Made by a program: the position numbers and the translations under genes | Assembly (NCBI GenBank): GCA_902729315.2 | Contig: LR746264.1 | Coordinates: 9,455,878-9,519,877 of the forward strand | Direction: 5' to 3' | DNA: 64,000 nt | From: Spirodela intermedia | Taxonomy: Eukaryota; Streptophyta; Magnoliopsida; Alismatales; Araceae | The notes under the pieces: model-generated | Database searches by the model: none | The model's input: only the letters and a program-made list of their open reading frames with translations | What the model was told of the DNA's origin: nothing | Part shown: piece by piece, positions 46,746 through 57,300 of the stretch | How the letters are laid out: every line of letters starts with the position of its first letter | How positions within the stretch are numbered: position 1 is the stretch's first letter

Positions 46746-47646
46746 CTTGTCGTCCTTGTGACTGGCTGTCTGCCCTTTCGTGCCGATCCTCTCTCCACGG
46801 CAGTTATCTGCCATTCAGGGGTTCGGGTGGACCGTTCAAGTTATTGGGTCTAGCCCATGTGAAGGTAGCCCCAATGGGCCTACAGCATCCCGAAAGGCCT
46901 CGGCAAAAATTGGGCCCACCAGGTTTACTAAACGGGTCTAATGGGATTATATGGGCCCATTGTATATGAAAACAATGGGCCTCGTGTTTCCCATAGGCCG
47001 TCAATGGGGATAATAAGGATTTCCAGATGAGCCTTCCAAATTGGCCCGTTGGGCTCATATGAGTCAACTGTATGTGAACTAAATGAGGATTTCCAGATGA
47101 GCATGCAAAATTGGTCTATTGGGCTCACATGGGTCAAAATATGAACATGCGTCCCTCGTGTTTCCCAGTGGGCCATCTGGGATATGCTAACGGGCGTAGA
47201 TAAACCAAAATGAGCCACGTGTTCCCCAGTGAAGTGACATGTCTGGGGATAATGAGCATACCACCAAAAAGTCAAAGGAATCTGGGCCCGTTTTTGACCA
47301 TCTGACACGGTCCCGGTGCCCCTATGTCTGAGAGCTGAGATTCTGGGCACTTTCTGACAGGTCATCGTCCCGTGCTCCCTCCCGACCACAAGCCCACGAT
47401 TTCTCTGTGCTCCATCGACCTCCCCCGTGGGGATCTTTTTTTAATGAAGAAAATCGAGATACAGACGAGAAATGGCTGTGCATGATGAAAATGAAGTGAG
47501 TTCCTCGTCTATCGTAGATTCGCGGGTGACAACGGGAGGGGTGGAGCAAAAGAGAACCTTTTATTAATGAAGAGAAAATGAACAAGCTGATGGGGCGGGA
47601 GACTTTCGTCCTCCCGGCTTGGTCCCTTTCTCCTCCGGCGGGGTAA
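46746..47646. repeat. Intergenic region with degenerate GGGCCC-rich repeats
   Basis: No gene seen. Near 47015 and 47085 a block of about 70 bp is repeated (GGATTTCCAGATGAGC, then AAATTGG and TTGGGCTCA). CCTCGTGTTTCCCA recurs near 46980 and 47155, with a variant near 47216. Many TGGGCC/TGGGCT elements close to 46840-46950 could also serve the LHC-like gene promoter. A minus-strand frame at 46928-47389 lies across these repeats and is not credible as protein. Confidence 0.65.
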
Positions 47647-49782
47647 TCACCTCCTCTTGTTCTTGCTGCCCAGCAAGAGGGAGAAGTAGAAGAGAACCCT
47701 AAAGAAGAATCCCCAGGCGACAGTGACCAAGAGGCAGCCCCACTTGCTCAAGCCGGTGATCCCTTGCTGGCGGAGGACGTCCGCCCCTCTGGCGAGGCAG
47801 GTGCGGTCGGAGATTTTCACATGGAGGACCTCGCTCATGGCCGCCAGCAGCCTCTTCTTGGTCCCGTGAGGCAGATCACGCAGCGGGGAGTTGTCGAAGA
47901 TCTGCGACCCCGTGACGAGGCACCTGTTGGGATCGTCGAACTCGTTGTGCATCACAGCTTCGAAGGGATACTTTACCAGAGAGAGATAGTGGAACCACCG
48001 CCAGTAGGAGGGGATCCTCTCTCTGGTGATGAAGAAACCGCTGAAGAGGAGGAAGTAGGCGAGCGTCGCCGCGGCGACTGTGAAGCCCATACTGACGTGG
48101 GAGAGCACGCCGGAGAGGAAGGTGACGAAGGAGCTGCCTGCCCAGAAGCAGGCTAAGATGATCAAGAAGTAGAAGAAGAAGCCTGAGAGTCCCCCCACCA
48201 GGCCCACCGCGAAGAAGGTGGTGGCGGCGAAGACGGCGGAGAGGAGGAGTAGCGAGGGGACGGAGGCGACGGAATTGGACAGGACGTAGGAGGACCGTCT
48301 GTAGGCGTTGTAGGCCGTCTCTCGCATGAAGACGCAGCGGTCGTAGAGGAACACGGGGAGGGCTTCGATGCAGGCGAAGAAAGTGGTGGTCATGGCGAAG
48401 GCAAAGAAGCCAAGCCGCTCCTGGACACCCTTGGGGGAACTGTCGAGTCGCCAGAAGATGGTAGCGAGGATGACGCCGGTGACCAGCACGGCGCCGAGGC
48501 GGATGGCGAGGAGCTCCGGCATGCGCAATATGTTGGTGAAGGACCGCTTGGTGAGCACCCACATCTCCACCCAGAAAGGGTTGGCGAAGGTCGCCACTGT
48601 GGCCTTTGTCCCCTGGACCAAACCAGACACCAGCTTCCCCCGTGCGATGCTGTCGTTGATGGCCTCCTGAAGGGAAGAGAACCCAGACCTGGTCTGATGG
48701 TGCTGGTGCTGCTGCTGGTGTTTCGTCCTCTCCCAGTTTCTGTAAAAATCAACGAGGGCTCCTGTCCCCTTCGGAGAACACTCGAGCTCGCGGATGAGGT
48801 CGAGGGCGAACTCGCAGCGCATCTCACTCTCCGGAATCGGCTGGCCAAACTCGGCGAAGAACCGGATGAGATCGTCGGGGTTGCCGCTGTAGACGGCCTG
48901 GCCTCGGGAGAGGAAGAGAAGCTGGTCGAGGAGCCGGAGGATTCGATAGCTCGGCTGGTGCACCGACATAATCACGATGCTGCCGCTGCGAGCGATCCGC
49001 TTCAGAACCCTCACCAGCATGAACGCCGAAGTAGAGTCGAGCCCCGATGTGGGTTCGTCCATGAAGAGGATTATCGGGTCGTGGATGATATCGGTGCCGA
49101 TGGAGACCCGCCGCCGCTCGCCTCCTGAAACCCCCCGGTGCTCCTCGTCGCCGATGATGGTCGTCGCAGAGCTTCGTAGCCCGAGCTGGTCGATGAGGAC
49201 TTCCACGCGGGCCTTCTTCTTGGCCCTGGAGATGGTTCTCGGCAGGCGAAACTCTGCCGAATACATAAGGGTTTCCTCCACCGTCAGCATGGGGAAGAGG
49301 AGATCGTCTTGCATGACGTACGCCGAGATGACCTTCAGCAGTTCGCTGTCAAGGATCTTCCCGTTGATGGTGACGGACCCCTTGAGGCTCTCCTTGGCGA
49401 TCCGGTTAGCGAGGGCGTCGATTAGGGTTGACTTCCCCGAGCCGCTGGCGCCCAACACGGCTAGGATCTCTCCTTTTCTCGCCTCCCCGGAGATCGAGTC
49501 GAGCACCGTCTTCGTCTTCGCCTTCCATCTCAGGTCCTCCACCGGGGAGGAGGCGGCGAGGCGGCGGCGGCGCCGACCCAAGAAGGACCTCCTTCCGGGC
49601 TCCTTCACGCTGTAGGAGAGCCCGGAGAAAGCCAGAACGAGCGATGGCGACGCCGCCGGCATCTGCTCCAGCTCCACGACGTGGTTGCCGCCGTCGCCAC
49701 CAAGGAACCCCTGAAGCTCGCCCAGGCTGGCTGCGCCAGCAGCGTCGTTTCCGGAGTCGTAATTCTTCTCTTCTCCACCCAT
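47647..49782 (-). CDS. ABC transporter G family half-transporter (ABCG, WBC; ABCG1/2/6/16/20 clade)
   Basis: One exon, 711 residues, a complete half-size ABCG with the ABC domain N-terminal to the membrane domain. Walker [10 protein letters not shown] is at 111-119, the signature VSGGE at 218-222, Walker [10 protein letters not shown] at 237-245 and the H-loop histidine at 275 (SVHQPS). The membrane domain (about 430-705) holds roughly six hydrophobic segments and ends in KNKRR. Intronless structure and an N-terminus with [14 protein letters not shown] followed by an RRRR linker place it in the plant clade that exports suberin, cutin or pollen-wall lipids from the plasma membrane. Half-transporters work as dimers, so a partner outside the window is needed. 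The ATG at 49782 (MGGEEK) is used; longer readings start at a non-ATG codon. It is GC-rich throughout. A TATATA element lies only about 45 bases upstream. Confidence 0.95.
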   Translation of the reverse strand: MGGEEKNYDSGNDAAGAASLGELQGFLGGDGGNHVVELEQMPAASPSLVLAFSGLSYSVKEPGRRSFLGRRRRRLAASSPVEDLRWKAKTKTVLDSISGEARKGEILAVLGASGSGKSTLIDALANRIAKESLKGSVTINGKILDSELLKVISAYVMQDDLLFPMLTVEETLMYSAEFRLPRTISRAKKKARVEVLIDQLGLRSSATTIIGDEEHRGVSGGERRRVSIGTDIIHDPIILFMDEPTSGLDSTSAFMLVRVLKRIARSGSIVIMSVHQPSYRILRLLDQLLFLSRGQAVYSGNPDDLIRFFAEFGQPIPESEMRCEFALDLIRELECSPKGTGALVDFYRNWERTKHQQQHQHHQTRSGFSSLQEAINDSIARGKLVSGLVQGTKATVATFANPFWVEMWVLTKRSFTNILRMPELLAIRLGAVLVTGVILATIFWRLDSSPKGVQERLGFFAFAMTTTFFACIEALPVFLYDRCVFMRETAYNAYRRSSYVLSNSVASVPSLLLLSAVFAATTFFAVGLVGGLSGFFFYFLIILACFWAGSSFVTFLSGVLSHVSMGFTVAAATLAYFLLFSGFFITRERIPSYWRWFHYLSLVKYPFEAVMHNEFDDPNRCLVTGSQIFDNSPLRDLPHGTKKRLLAAMSEVLHVKISDRTCLARGADVLRQQGITGLSKWGCLLVTVAWGFFFRVLFYFSLLLGSKNKRR

Positions 49783-49824
49783 GGCGCACAAAGATCTCTA
49801 CCACCTTCGCTGCCCTCTCTGCAC

Positions 49825-49833
49825 TGTATATAA
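49825..49833 (-). promoter_or_regulatory. Probable TATA box of the ABCG gene
   Basis: On the minus strand GTTATATACA lies 43-51 bases above the ATG, implying a leader of about 15-20 bases if it is used. An upstream TATA was not seen. Confidence 0.4.
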
Positions 49834-50423
49834 CGCCGCCTCCGATGTTCGGCGGCTCCGGAGAATCAGCCGGCGACGGCAGAGGGAGGAGGAGAAGAGG
49901 AAGAAGAAGCGGGTGGGTAAGAGAGTGACAAGCGTGTGGGAAGAGAGAGATCTCTCCTGCAACGTGGACACCGTGACAGGAGACTCCTCCCGTGCAGCTG
50001 ATAACTGGTTGGGGGCCTCATCATCTCCACTGCTACCGTCTACCAACACCGTGCCAATATGAGCCGGCCCATTAAATATCGACTTTAGTACAGCCCAACG
50101 GGCTCGCCGGTCCATTGCAGAAAAAAGCCCAACTGTTGCTCTCTGTTATGGAGGTGGGGGGGTACTTTTTTGTTGTTCAACGGTTCGGATGAGTCAGACA
50201 GCAGGTGCTCGCCACGTAGGGGATCTCCCGTAACGGGCCGCGCGTCACGTGCCATCGTCCTTCTAACGGCTATAACACGAGGTGTCTTTCTTTTCTCTGT
50301 TAATAAAGCAAAAGAAGGATAAAGCTTGTTACAGTCGCCACGACTAAGCGCTCTTAGAGGTTCCTCAGCCCCGCCGCCACCATTTATTCTGCTACTCTAT
50401 CTCTCTCTCTCTCTCTCTCTACA
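49834..50423. other. Divergent promoter region between ABCG (-) and the 50424 gene (+)
   Basis: About 590 bases with several GGCCCA/AGCCCAAC elements near 50063-50132, a CACGTGCC element near 50247, and a pure CT tract at 50401-50420 that ends three bases before the ATG of the plus-strand gene. Confidence 0.5.
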
Positions 50424-50972
50424 ATGGCATCCGCTTCAGTGAGCAGCAAAGTGCAGCACGTAGCGAAGGCGTCATCCGACGAGCTCCTCCGCAAGTTCGC
50501 AGACTCAGAGACGGGGAAGGCCTCCCCGAGGAAGATCCAGCGGCTGCTGAGGGGGCCGGTGGCGCGCAGGAAGAGGCGGCCGTCGCGGAGGATGCCGTGC
50601 CACTCGGCGGGGGACTGCAGCATCTACTGCGCCGAAGTCGGCGTGGAGAGGACGGCAGAGTGGAAGGGTCTCCTACGCCAAAACCCGCCTCCCCACAGAT
50701 CTGCCGTTCTTCTTCGTCGGATCATCGTCGCCGCCGGGATCTCTGACAAGCTCAGGGCCGGAGAGATCCCCAGGGTTGATTTCTTCCTTGCAGCGCTGGA
50801 GAAGGTAAGAAAAACCGCTGGAGATTATCCCTTTTCTGTTTTCTCTTATTTTCGCCTTATGGGTTCTCGTTCTCGCCGGCAGACATGGCGGAAGATGGTG
50901 GAGGGGGCCTCGAGGCTGGCGGTAGAGAGGCACTGCAGTCGGCACGTGCGGCTCATCAGCGACATGGTTTAG
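50424..50972 (+). CDS. Unrecognised basic protein, two exons
   Basis: Exons 50424-50804 and 50883-50972 give 156 residues (MASASVSSKVQHVAKASSDE...). The intron (50805-50882) has a good donor GAAG/GTAAGA and acceptor CGCCGGCAG. It is 78 nt, a multiple of three, and has no stop, so retention would give 182 residues. The protein is arginine-rich in the centre (GPVARRKRRPSRR), has a few cysteines (CHSAGDCSIYC) and a helical C-terminus (LLRRIIVAAGISDKL, FFLAALEKTWRKM). No signal peptide or membrane segment. I do not recognise the family; a plant-specific nuclear or cytosolic protein is possible. GC-rich codon use with a CT-repeat leader resembles the other GC-rich genes here, supporting a real gene. 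Confidence 0.6.
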   Translation: MASASVSSKVQHVAKASSDELLRKFADSETGKASPRKIQRLLRGPVARRKRRPSRRMPCHSAGDCSIYCAEVGVERTAEWKGLLRQNPPPHRSAVLLRRIIVAAGISDKLRAGEIPRVDFFLAALEKVRKTAGDYPFSVFSYFRLMGSRSRRQTWRKMVEGASRLAVERHCSRHVRLISDMV

Positions 50973-51276
50973 ACGGCCGCAACCTCCTTTCCCTGGCATG
51001 AACAAGGGGGGGGGCCTTGACTTTCTTTCTCCGCGATTTTTTTTCCCCGGAAAGCAAAATAAATATATTGTCTGGCGACGCCATTCTCTTCTACCTCCGT
51101 CGTCGCCCCCTGCTTTCTCAGGGAAGAAAGAACTCCTGATCCAACGCTTAATCTTCTCTGCAACACGTCGCTTCTCTTCAGCTCAGAGCAGTAAAGATTG
51201 ACCCATGTGCAGATCTTGAACGGTTCGTAGAAATTCAACAACAATCTTGGTACAAAGAGGGGAGGAGCCTACCACC
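50973..51276. other. Convergent 3' region
   Basis: About 300 bases between the plus-strand gene ending at 50972 and the VPS15 3' end. No coding feature seen; probably both 3'UTRs. Confidence 0.5.

Positions 51277-51321
<45 letters not shown>
51277..51321. repeat. (TG)n(TA)n microsatellite in the VPS15 3'UTR
   Basis: About five TG then 18 TA units. It ends 24 bases beyond the VPS15 stop codon, so it lies in the 3'UTR of the minus-strand gene. Confidence 0.9.
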
Positions 51322-51324
<3 letters not shown>

Positions 51325-51345
51325 CCCGCTTTCTAATAATTCCAG

Positions 51346-54300
51346 CTACTTCCACACCTTGATTGCACCATCTCGGCTGCCAGAGATCAGCAGTCTCTGG
51401 TTCATCTTCACCGCCGCCATGGAGAGCACGGAGTCCCGGTGGCAGCCGGCGGTGTCCGTGGCGGCCACAGCTAGCAGAGCCTTCTGGTTCAGCTTCAGCG
51501 CTACATGCTGCTTGCTGGTCTCCTGCAAGATAGAGTGCGAGGCTAAGCAATTCCTTTCCTGGTTTGGGCAGAAAATATTTGCGGCTCCTAGATGAATCAA
51601 TCTGGAGTTGGTGCACAAAATGGGGCAGGAACACTCTCAATTCGAATGAATATTTCTTGGGAATTTTGACTAAAATTCATCTCATTTAGTTTTAAAAAAG
51701 TGGTCGATAGTGAGAATCATGAGGAGAAAACAGCTGCTCCAACCTTCAGGAAGATGAACAGAGATGGATGCAGAAGCCCGATCCATAAAACACAATAAAA
51801 CATAGTACGAATACTATTTTTAGGAACTGAATGAACCACTCTCAACTTCTATCACTTATTCCTGAGGAATTGTTATCCAAACTTTTGTGCAAGCAATGAT
51901 TTGTCCAAAAATGTGCCGTTACAACCTCAAAAGCAGAAGATCTGACTGGTTACGTAGCTTAATGAATAAATCCCATGATCAAAATACAGCAATCTGAGAA
52001 GTTCGCTTCCAATGGTATTTTAAAAAAAAATAAAAAATCTGAGAACAGCATTACTGAGACAAATATGAGGGCACTAGATTAAAGGTGTGCGATTGCAACA
52101 CATAGAATTACGTCAAGTGGGTTGACTTTTCCAGTGAATGAGACGGACGTCTGAGAAGCGAAAGTTTCCTTAGTATGATTTGAAAAAATAAATCTAGTGT
52201 GCAGATCAAGGCAACGGAGACTGGCTTAGAGAGGATGCAATGATTACCTGTACAAGTTGGACTCCAAAGCAAGATCTGGTATTGTACTGCTCATCACATC
52301 CAATGCCTTTTGCAGAAGGTCCACATATACAGTAACTCCTACTAGCGCTGCCATGTTCGGGAAAGAAAAAAGTCGTCCATCAATGAATGACTTACCCCAA
52401 GAAGGAACCCAAGTGCACAAGGAGAAAAGGGAAATTAGGGAAAAAAAAGAACCTCTGGTGATCCCAGTAGCGTATCTTCAAGTCGGTTCCCCCTGTGAGC
52501 AGATTGCCCCCAGGCAAGGGCAGTAGTGATCGAACACCAGAGAGACGAGATGGAGGTTCGTTAAACTCGTCTATCCTATATTTGGGATCACCATTCCGTT
52601 CTTTGGCTTGTTTCATGCTGGATTTGCCTGAGGGCTTTCTCAAAGCCCAGGGTACATTGGAAGAGTTTTCAGCATCACCATCACCGGCTGCCAGTCGGAG
52701 AACCTACATTTATACATACCCACAAATCACCCCTGGATTATGATTATAAACCCACCGGCAATGCCCTCTACATTGGGCATACTAATAGTGGATATTTCTC
52801 ATTATACCCTTTATTTCAGAATTCCTGCTGCCTTAGTAATTATCTACTAAAGAGGCAATCTCTCAAATCTTTACTCCAGAGGATGATAAACCGAATCTCA
52901 CGAAAGTAATACTAACACATATTCTTGCTTATTTTATCTCATGAGGTCAAAATCCACTACAGCCGTAAGCTCAGTGAAGTATGAGAAAGAAAAGAAATAT
53001 ATAACTTGGATATTTTCCATACCTGATGGCAGCTTCCATTCTCTGCATTCCAAAGAGAAACTTCATTGCAGCCAGCTGCTACATAAACCAAGGGCTTACC
53101 CGAAGCAGGCATAGCACTGTTTATGGGGGGTATAAACAAGCACATATCCTCTATGGGGCATTGTGCAGAGTATTGCCATGAGTTAACCGGCAAGAGAAAC
53201 CTCATATCCCACAGTGTAATCATGCCTCTGGAAGAACCAGATACAAACCAATTACCAGATGAGCCTATTGTAAGAGTAGAGACATATCCCTCATCCGGAG
53301 CACATTTAAACGTCCAAGTTCTGAAGTTTGTTCTCGTGTCCCACAGATGAACCCCGCCATACTGGGTGCTGTAAAGAAGCATCTGAGAGCGGGAACCATC
53401 GTACACTGAGCAGTTCAGAAGACTAATGACAGCACCTTCCCCGTCATCTTTCTTCTTAATATCTGCAATACCCGAGTATCTCTCAACTACGCTGCCTAGC
53501 CCCTTTGATACATAGTCCACAGAGAATATATGTATTGTACCACAGCATGCACCAACAGCGACCTGAGAACCACCATGAAGCATTGCGGTGCATAAAGCTC
53601 GATTTCCATTTCCATCAAGTGGATAGGTTAACCTCGATCTGAAAGAAATATCTTTTTCCAACTTCCTTGTGTCCCATATTTTAACAGTAGAGTCATCAGA
53701 TGCAGTCACAAAAAAACTGTGATCAATTGACACGGCGATATCGTTCACTGCAGAACGATGTTCCTGGAGATGTGCAACCAGCACACCACGAACCCTCCAT
53801 TCTGCCTCTGGAATAGATGTTGCCCTGGCAAAGGATGGCAGTCCAGTGGCATCACCTTGCGGCGCGGCATCTTCTCCAGTCATAGATGAACTACCTTTGA
53901 GGGTATCAGCGACAGTGATATCTCGAAATCTGCTGGTTATATAACCAGATTGATCATTTTCCTTCTCTTCGGGTTCTTTTGGAAACTTAATTCTTTGGGA
54001 CCCATTATTAATGTTCAGAAAAGACCCAGACACAAGCTTGGGTGGACCTGAGGTGGACAAACCAAATTGTCTGTTACTTGGGTCCGCCAGAGGTGAGGAT
54101 ATTGAGGCAGTTCCAGAAGAATTCCATTGCAGCATTGTAGTCTCAGAGCTTGTTACTTCTGCTCCTGTTGGATGCCTGACCGTGGTCAGAGAATATACAG
54201 GTATGCCCTCAGATTGCCCATCAGAAACTAAGCTGTTTCCAGCACTGACATGGGGTGAAATGAAGCCAGAAAATTGCATCTTCTCTGAGGAAAGAGGGTC

Positions 54301-57300
54301 TCTACCATCCACCATGCTAGGAAAATTGTGAAGAGAACCTCCAGTAACTCTAGACTTTGTCGTGTCTTCAGAGTCGGGAATAATTAACTTCTGAGTGACC
54401 GTATTTGAATGCTTCTTATCCTGAACGTTGGATTCCTTCTTTCTAGTGTTTTGGTCCCTTGCCACCTTATTTGTGTTTTCAATATCTTCCCATTGCTTCG
54501 ACGAGGCAGGTGTATTGTACCATATCTTTCTCTGTCTCTCCAACATGTCAGAACTCCTCGCACTTTCTAAGACTTTGTAGAATACTGATTTTGATACAGG
54601 AGGCTTGAGACAAGAAAGTAAGGAGGCTTCAGACGATAAAGAAGTTGGTTCTCTGTGAAGAAATGGGCGTAACACTGGAGAGAGATAAACATGGGAATCC
54701 ACTAGTCCTAAACTCTCACTACTTGCAGCGATGAAACTAACTGTTGATCTTCTTACCCACTGAATTGGATAGCAAAGCAAGGGAAAAGCCTTCTCAATCA
54801 TGTCAAGAAGTATCCTTTTCCTTAAGAATCCACTTTTACACAGCATAGTCAAGCACTGAAGAGCATTAACGATGACAGCCTCCATACCATCACTTAAACC
54901 CTGCTCAATATACGGTAAGAGGTACTCCTCAACGCTTCTCTGGCCAACAAAAAAACACACAAATACAATATGGCCATAGAATATAGCTCTTAGTTGCTCA
55001 TCTCGATCATTCAGAAACGCTGGGAGGATTGGTAGCAAAAAGTCGTTACTCTGTCTCTGACCAAAGAAATAGCATAATTGACCAACATCAAGCAGAAGTG
55101 CTCTTCTAATAGTTGGGGTCTGCTTTGGTCCCATCACCAATTCTTGAACAACTTCTGCTATGGACCTTCTAAGCTGCAAGATATGTGCATCAATAGCATC
55201 TCTATGCTTATTTGCTGTTGTTTCAGAATGAGGCACAGACCTTGGTGGCAAGTTTAGCTTATCCAGAGATTGAAAGTCGCTTAAGCCTTGAGAACAAATC
55301 AAGAACCGGTATGCAGCGAGAGCAATCTTGAAGATATTGCTGGCATAACAAATTCTGACACTTTCCTCTTGATCATGAGGAAGCATGGAAAGCATTGGAA
55401 GAATATACTCGGGAAAAATTTTCGCATCACTGGGAGGAAAATCTCTAATTAGTGGCAAAATGTTGCTTAAAGTCTCTAGAGCAGCACAACGAACGATTGC
55501 CGAAGTATCAGAAAGCATTGCTATAACATAAGGAAGTACATGTTGCAAGCGATCTTCATCATCGATGTATAAAGATGAATGCAGCAGCATAAACACAGCA
55601 CCCCTTCTCATATGTGGTTGTTTGACACTCCGTATGCACGAACAAAGCAAAGAAGCTATCAGAACCATACCTTCACAGCTCAAATTTGATCTGCTGTCTG
55701 GAAACAAGGCATACATATATGCATCTAATTGGCTATTGTATTCAGACATCAACAACTTCAGATCACTCTTTTGGATCTTTCTCAAAAGAGGGAACTCTTT
55801 TTCTCTATATTCATTTGAAATGGTTTTAAGAATCTCAGCCGGAGATTGCTGTTTAGGCTGCTCCATATCTTGAGAGACGTTGACACTGCTTAAATTAGAA
55901 GAAACGTCTTGAAGCGTAACATTGGCATCTAAAAAATCCTTGCCTTGTTCCACCTCCTTAAATAGGGAAGAAACTTTCCTGACAAGGGTATCCTTCCCTA
56001 TCTCACTACCGCATGAGTGGGTATGCGTGGCATTCATGCTTTCCTTTCTTCCAACAGTCTGTTGATCAGGTTCATGACTTGTCACATTGAATGTTGAACC
56101 AGATTTTGAGGTAAACTCTTCACGTGACATACTACCCACCATCTGTCTATGTATTTCGTGAAATGCACTTTGGATAACCACAACCTGGGAGGGGGGGAGG
56201 GAGAGAGAGAGAGAGAGAGAGATCCATGAAAATATGTTTATACTTGAAAAACGTCAGCAACCCGTCACATGAGAGTTTATTACCCGTGAATCTGAGTCCA
56301 GAGGGACCAGGCAGGAAAAAACTTTATGTAGAAATGGTGAGAAGTAGCTTGGAAATACAACAGATCCGTATTCCTGCAGATAACTTTCACAAGACAACCG
56401 CAGTTCTGGGTCCAACTGGATCATGTGTAATATCATCTTGCGGATTCCAGTGTCTGTTATCTGCACTCGTCATATATTCCACATTAGCAGCAATTTCTCA
56501 AGTGAAATAGCACGGCAATCATATGAATGTACAATAACTAAGCCTATTCTGATTGAAAAGATAAAAGATGAGATCTAATGCCTGATGGCTAAGTATAATC
56601 CAGGAATCAATGTCTCTGCCTGCAAATATTTGGACATAGATGGGTTTTATAAATGCACATTTACTATTCTTAATAAAAGTTATCATGATGAATGGCTTCT
56701 ACCTCCTCATTTCCCTGTCAAGTAGAGTTTATGCATAAAGGAAGGGCTACAGCCACATAATATCTGTAGGATGGAGGGTATGATGACCTCTATATTTGAT
56801 GACTGATTAAAACCTAAACAAAAGGAAATGAATATAGTTTCCAACTGTAATGCAGCAAGGATGAGAATGAAGGCTAGTTCGGTAAATAAAATAATTTAAT
56901 TTTTTTGAGCTTTTTTCAGGCCGATCTTTATAAAACACAAGATTATGTTGCCAAGCTTTGCTTGTGAAATGATACCTCAGTTTTCATAAAATCCTAGTTG
57001 TAGGATCCAGAAGGAAATTAATTTCCTAGCTACTAAATTTTATGTCAATAAGGTGAGAAAACTAATGTAAAGCCACCTTTTCCGAGTCAAAAGCCGAGTT
57101 TTGTTTTCTGCATTCAGGGAATGACTGGGAAATATACTCTGAAGCCAACAAAAAGACATTTTAAAGAACTGTCTCCATCCCTTCAAGATCTAAGAAAATA
57201 CTGCCCACTAGACATAGTGACGATCTTAGATGGATTACTGGAGAACATAAACTCAAACTTCATCCATCTGAAGCATAACTTCGCTAGTGAAATATCGCTG

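Noticed and set aside
46299-46761. Plus-strand frames opposite the LHC-like gene
   Set aside because: Shadow frames; the minus frame has the transit peptide and ELIP motif.
47876-49615. Several frames on both strands within the ABCG gene
   Set aside because: GC-rich shadow frames of the real ABCG coding sequence.
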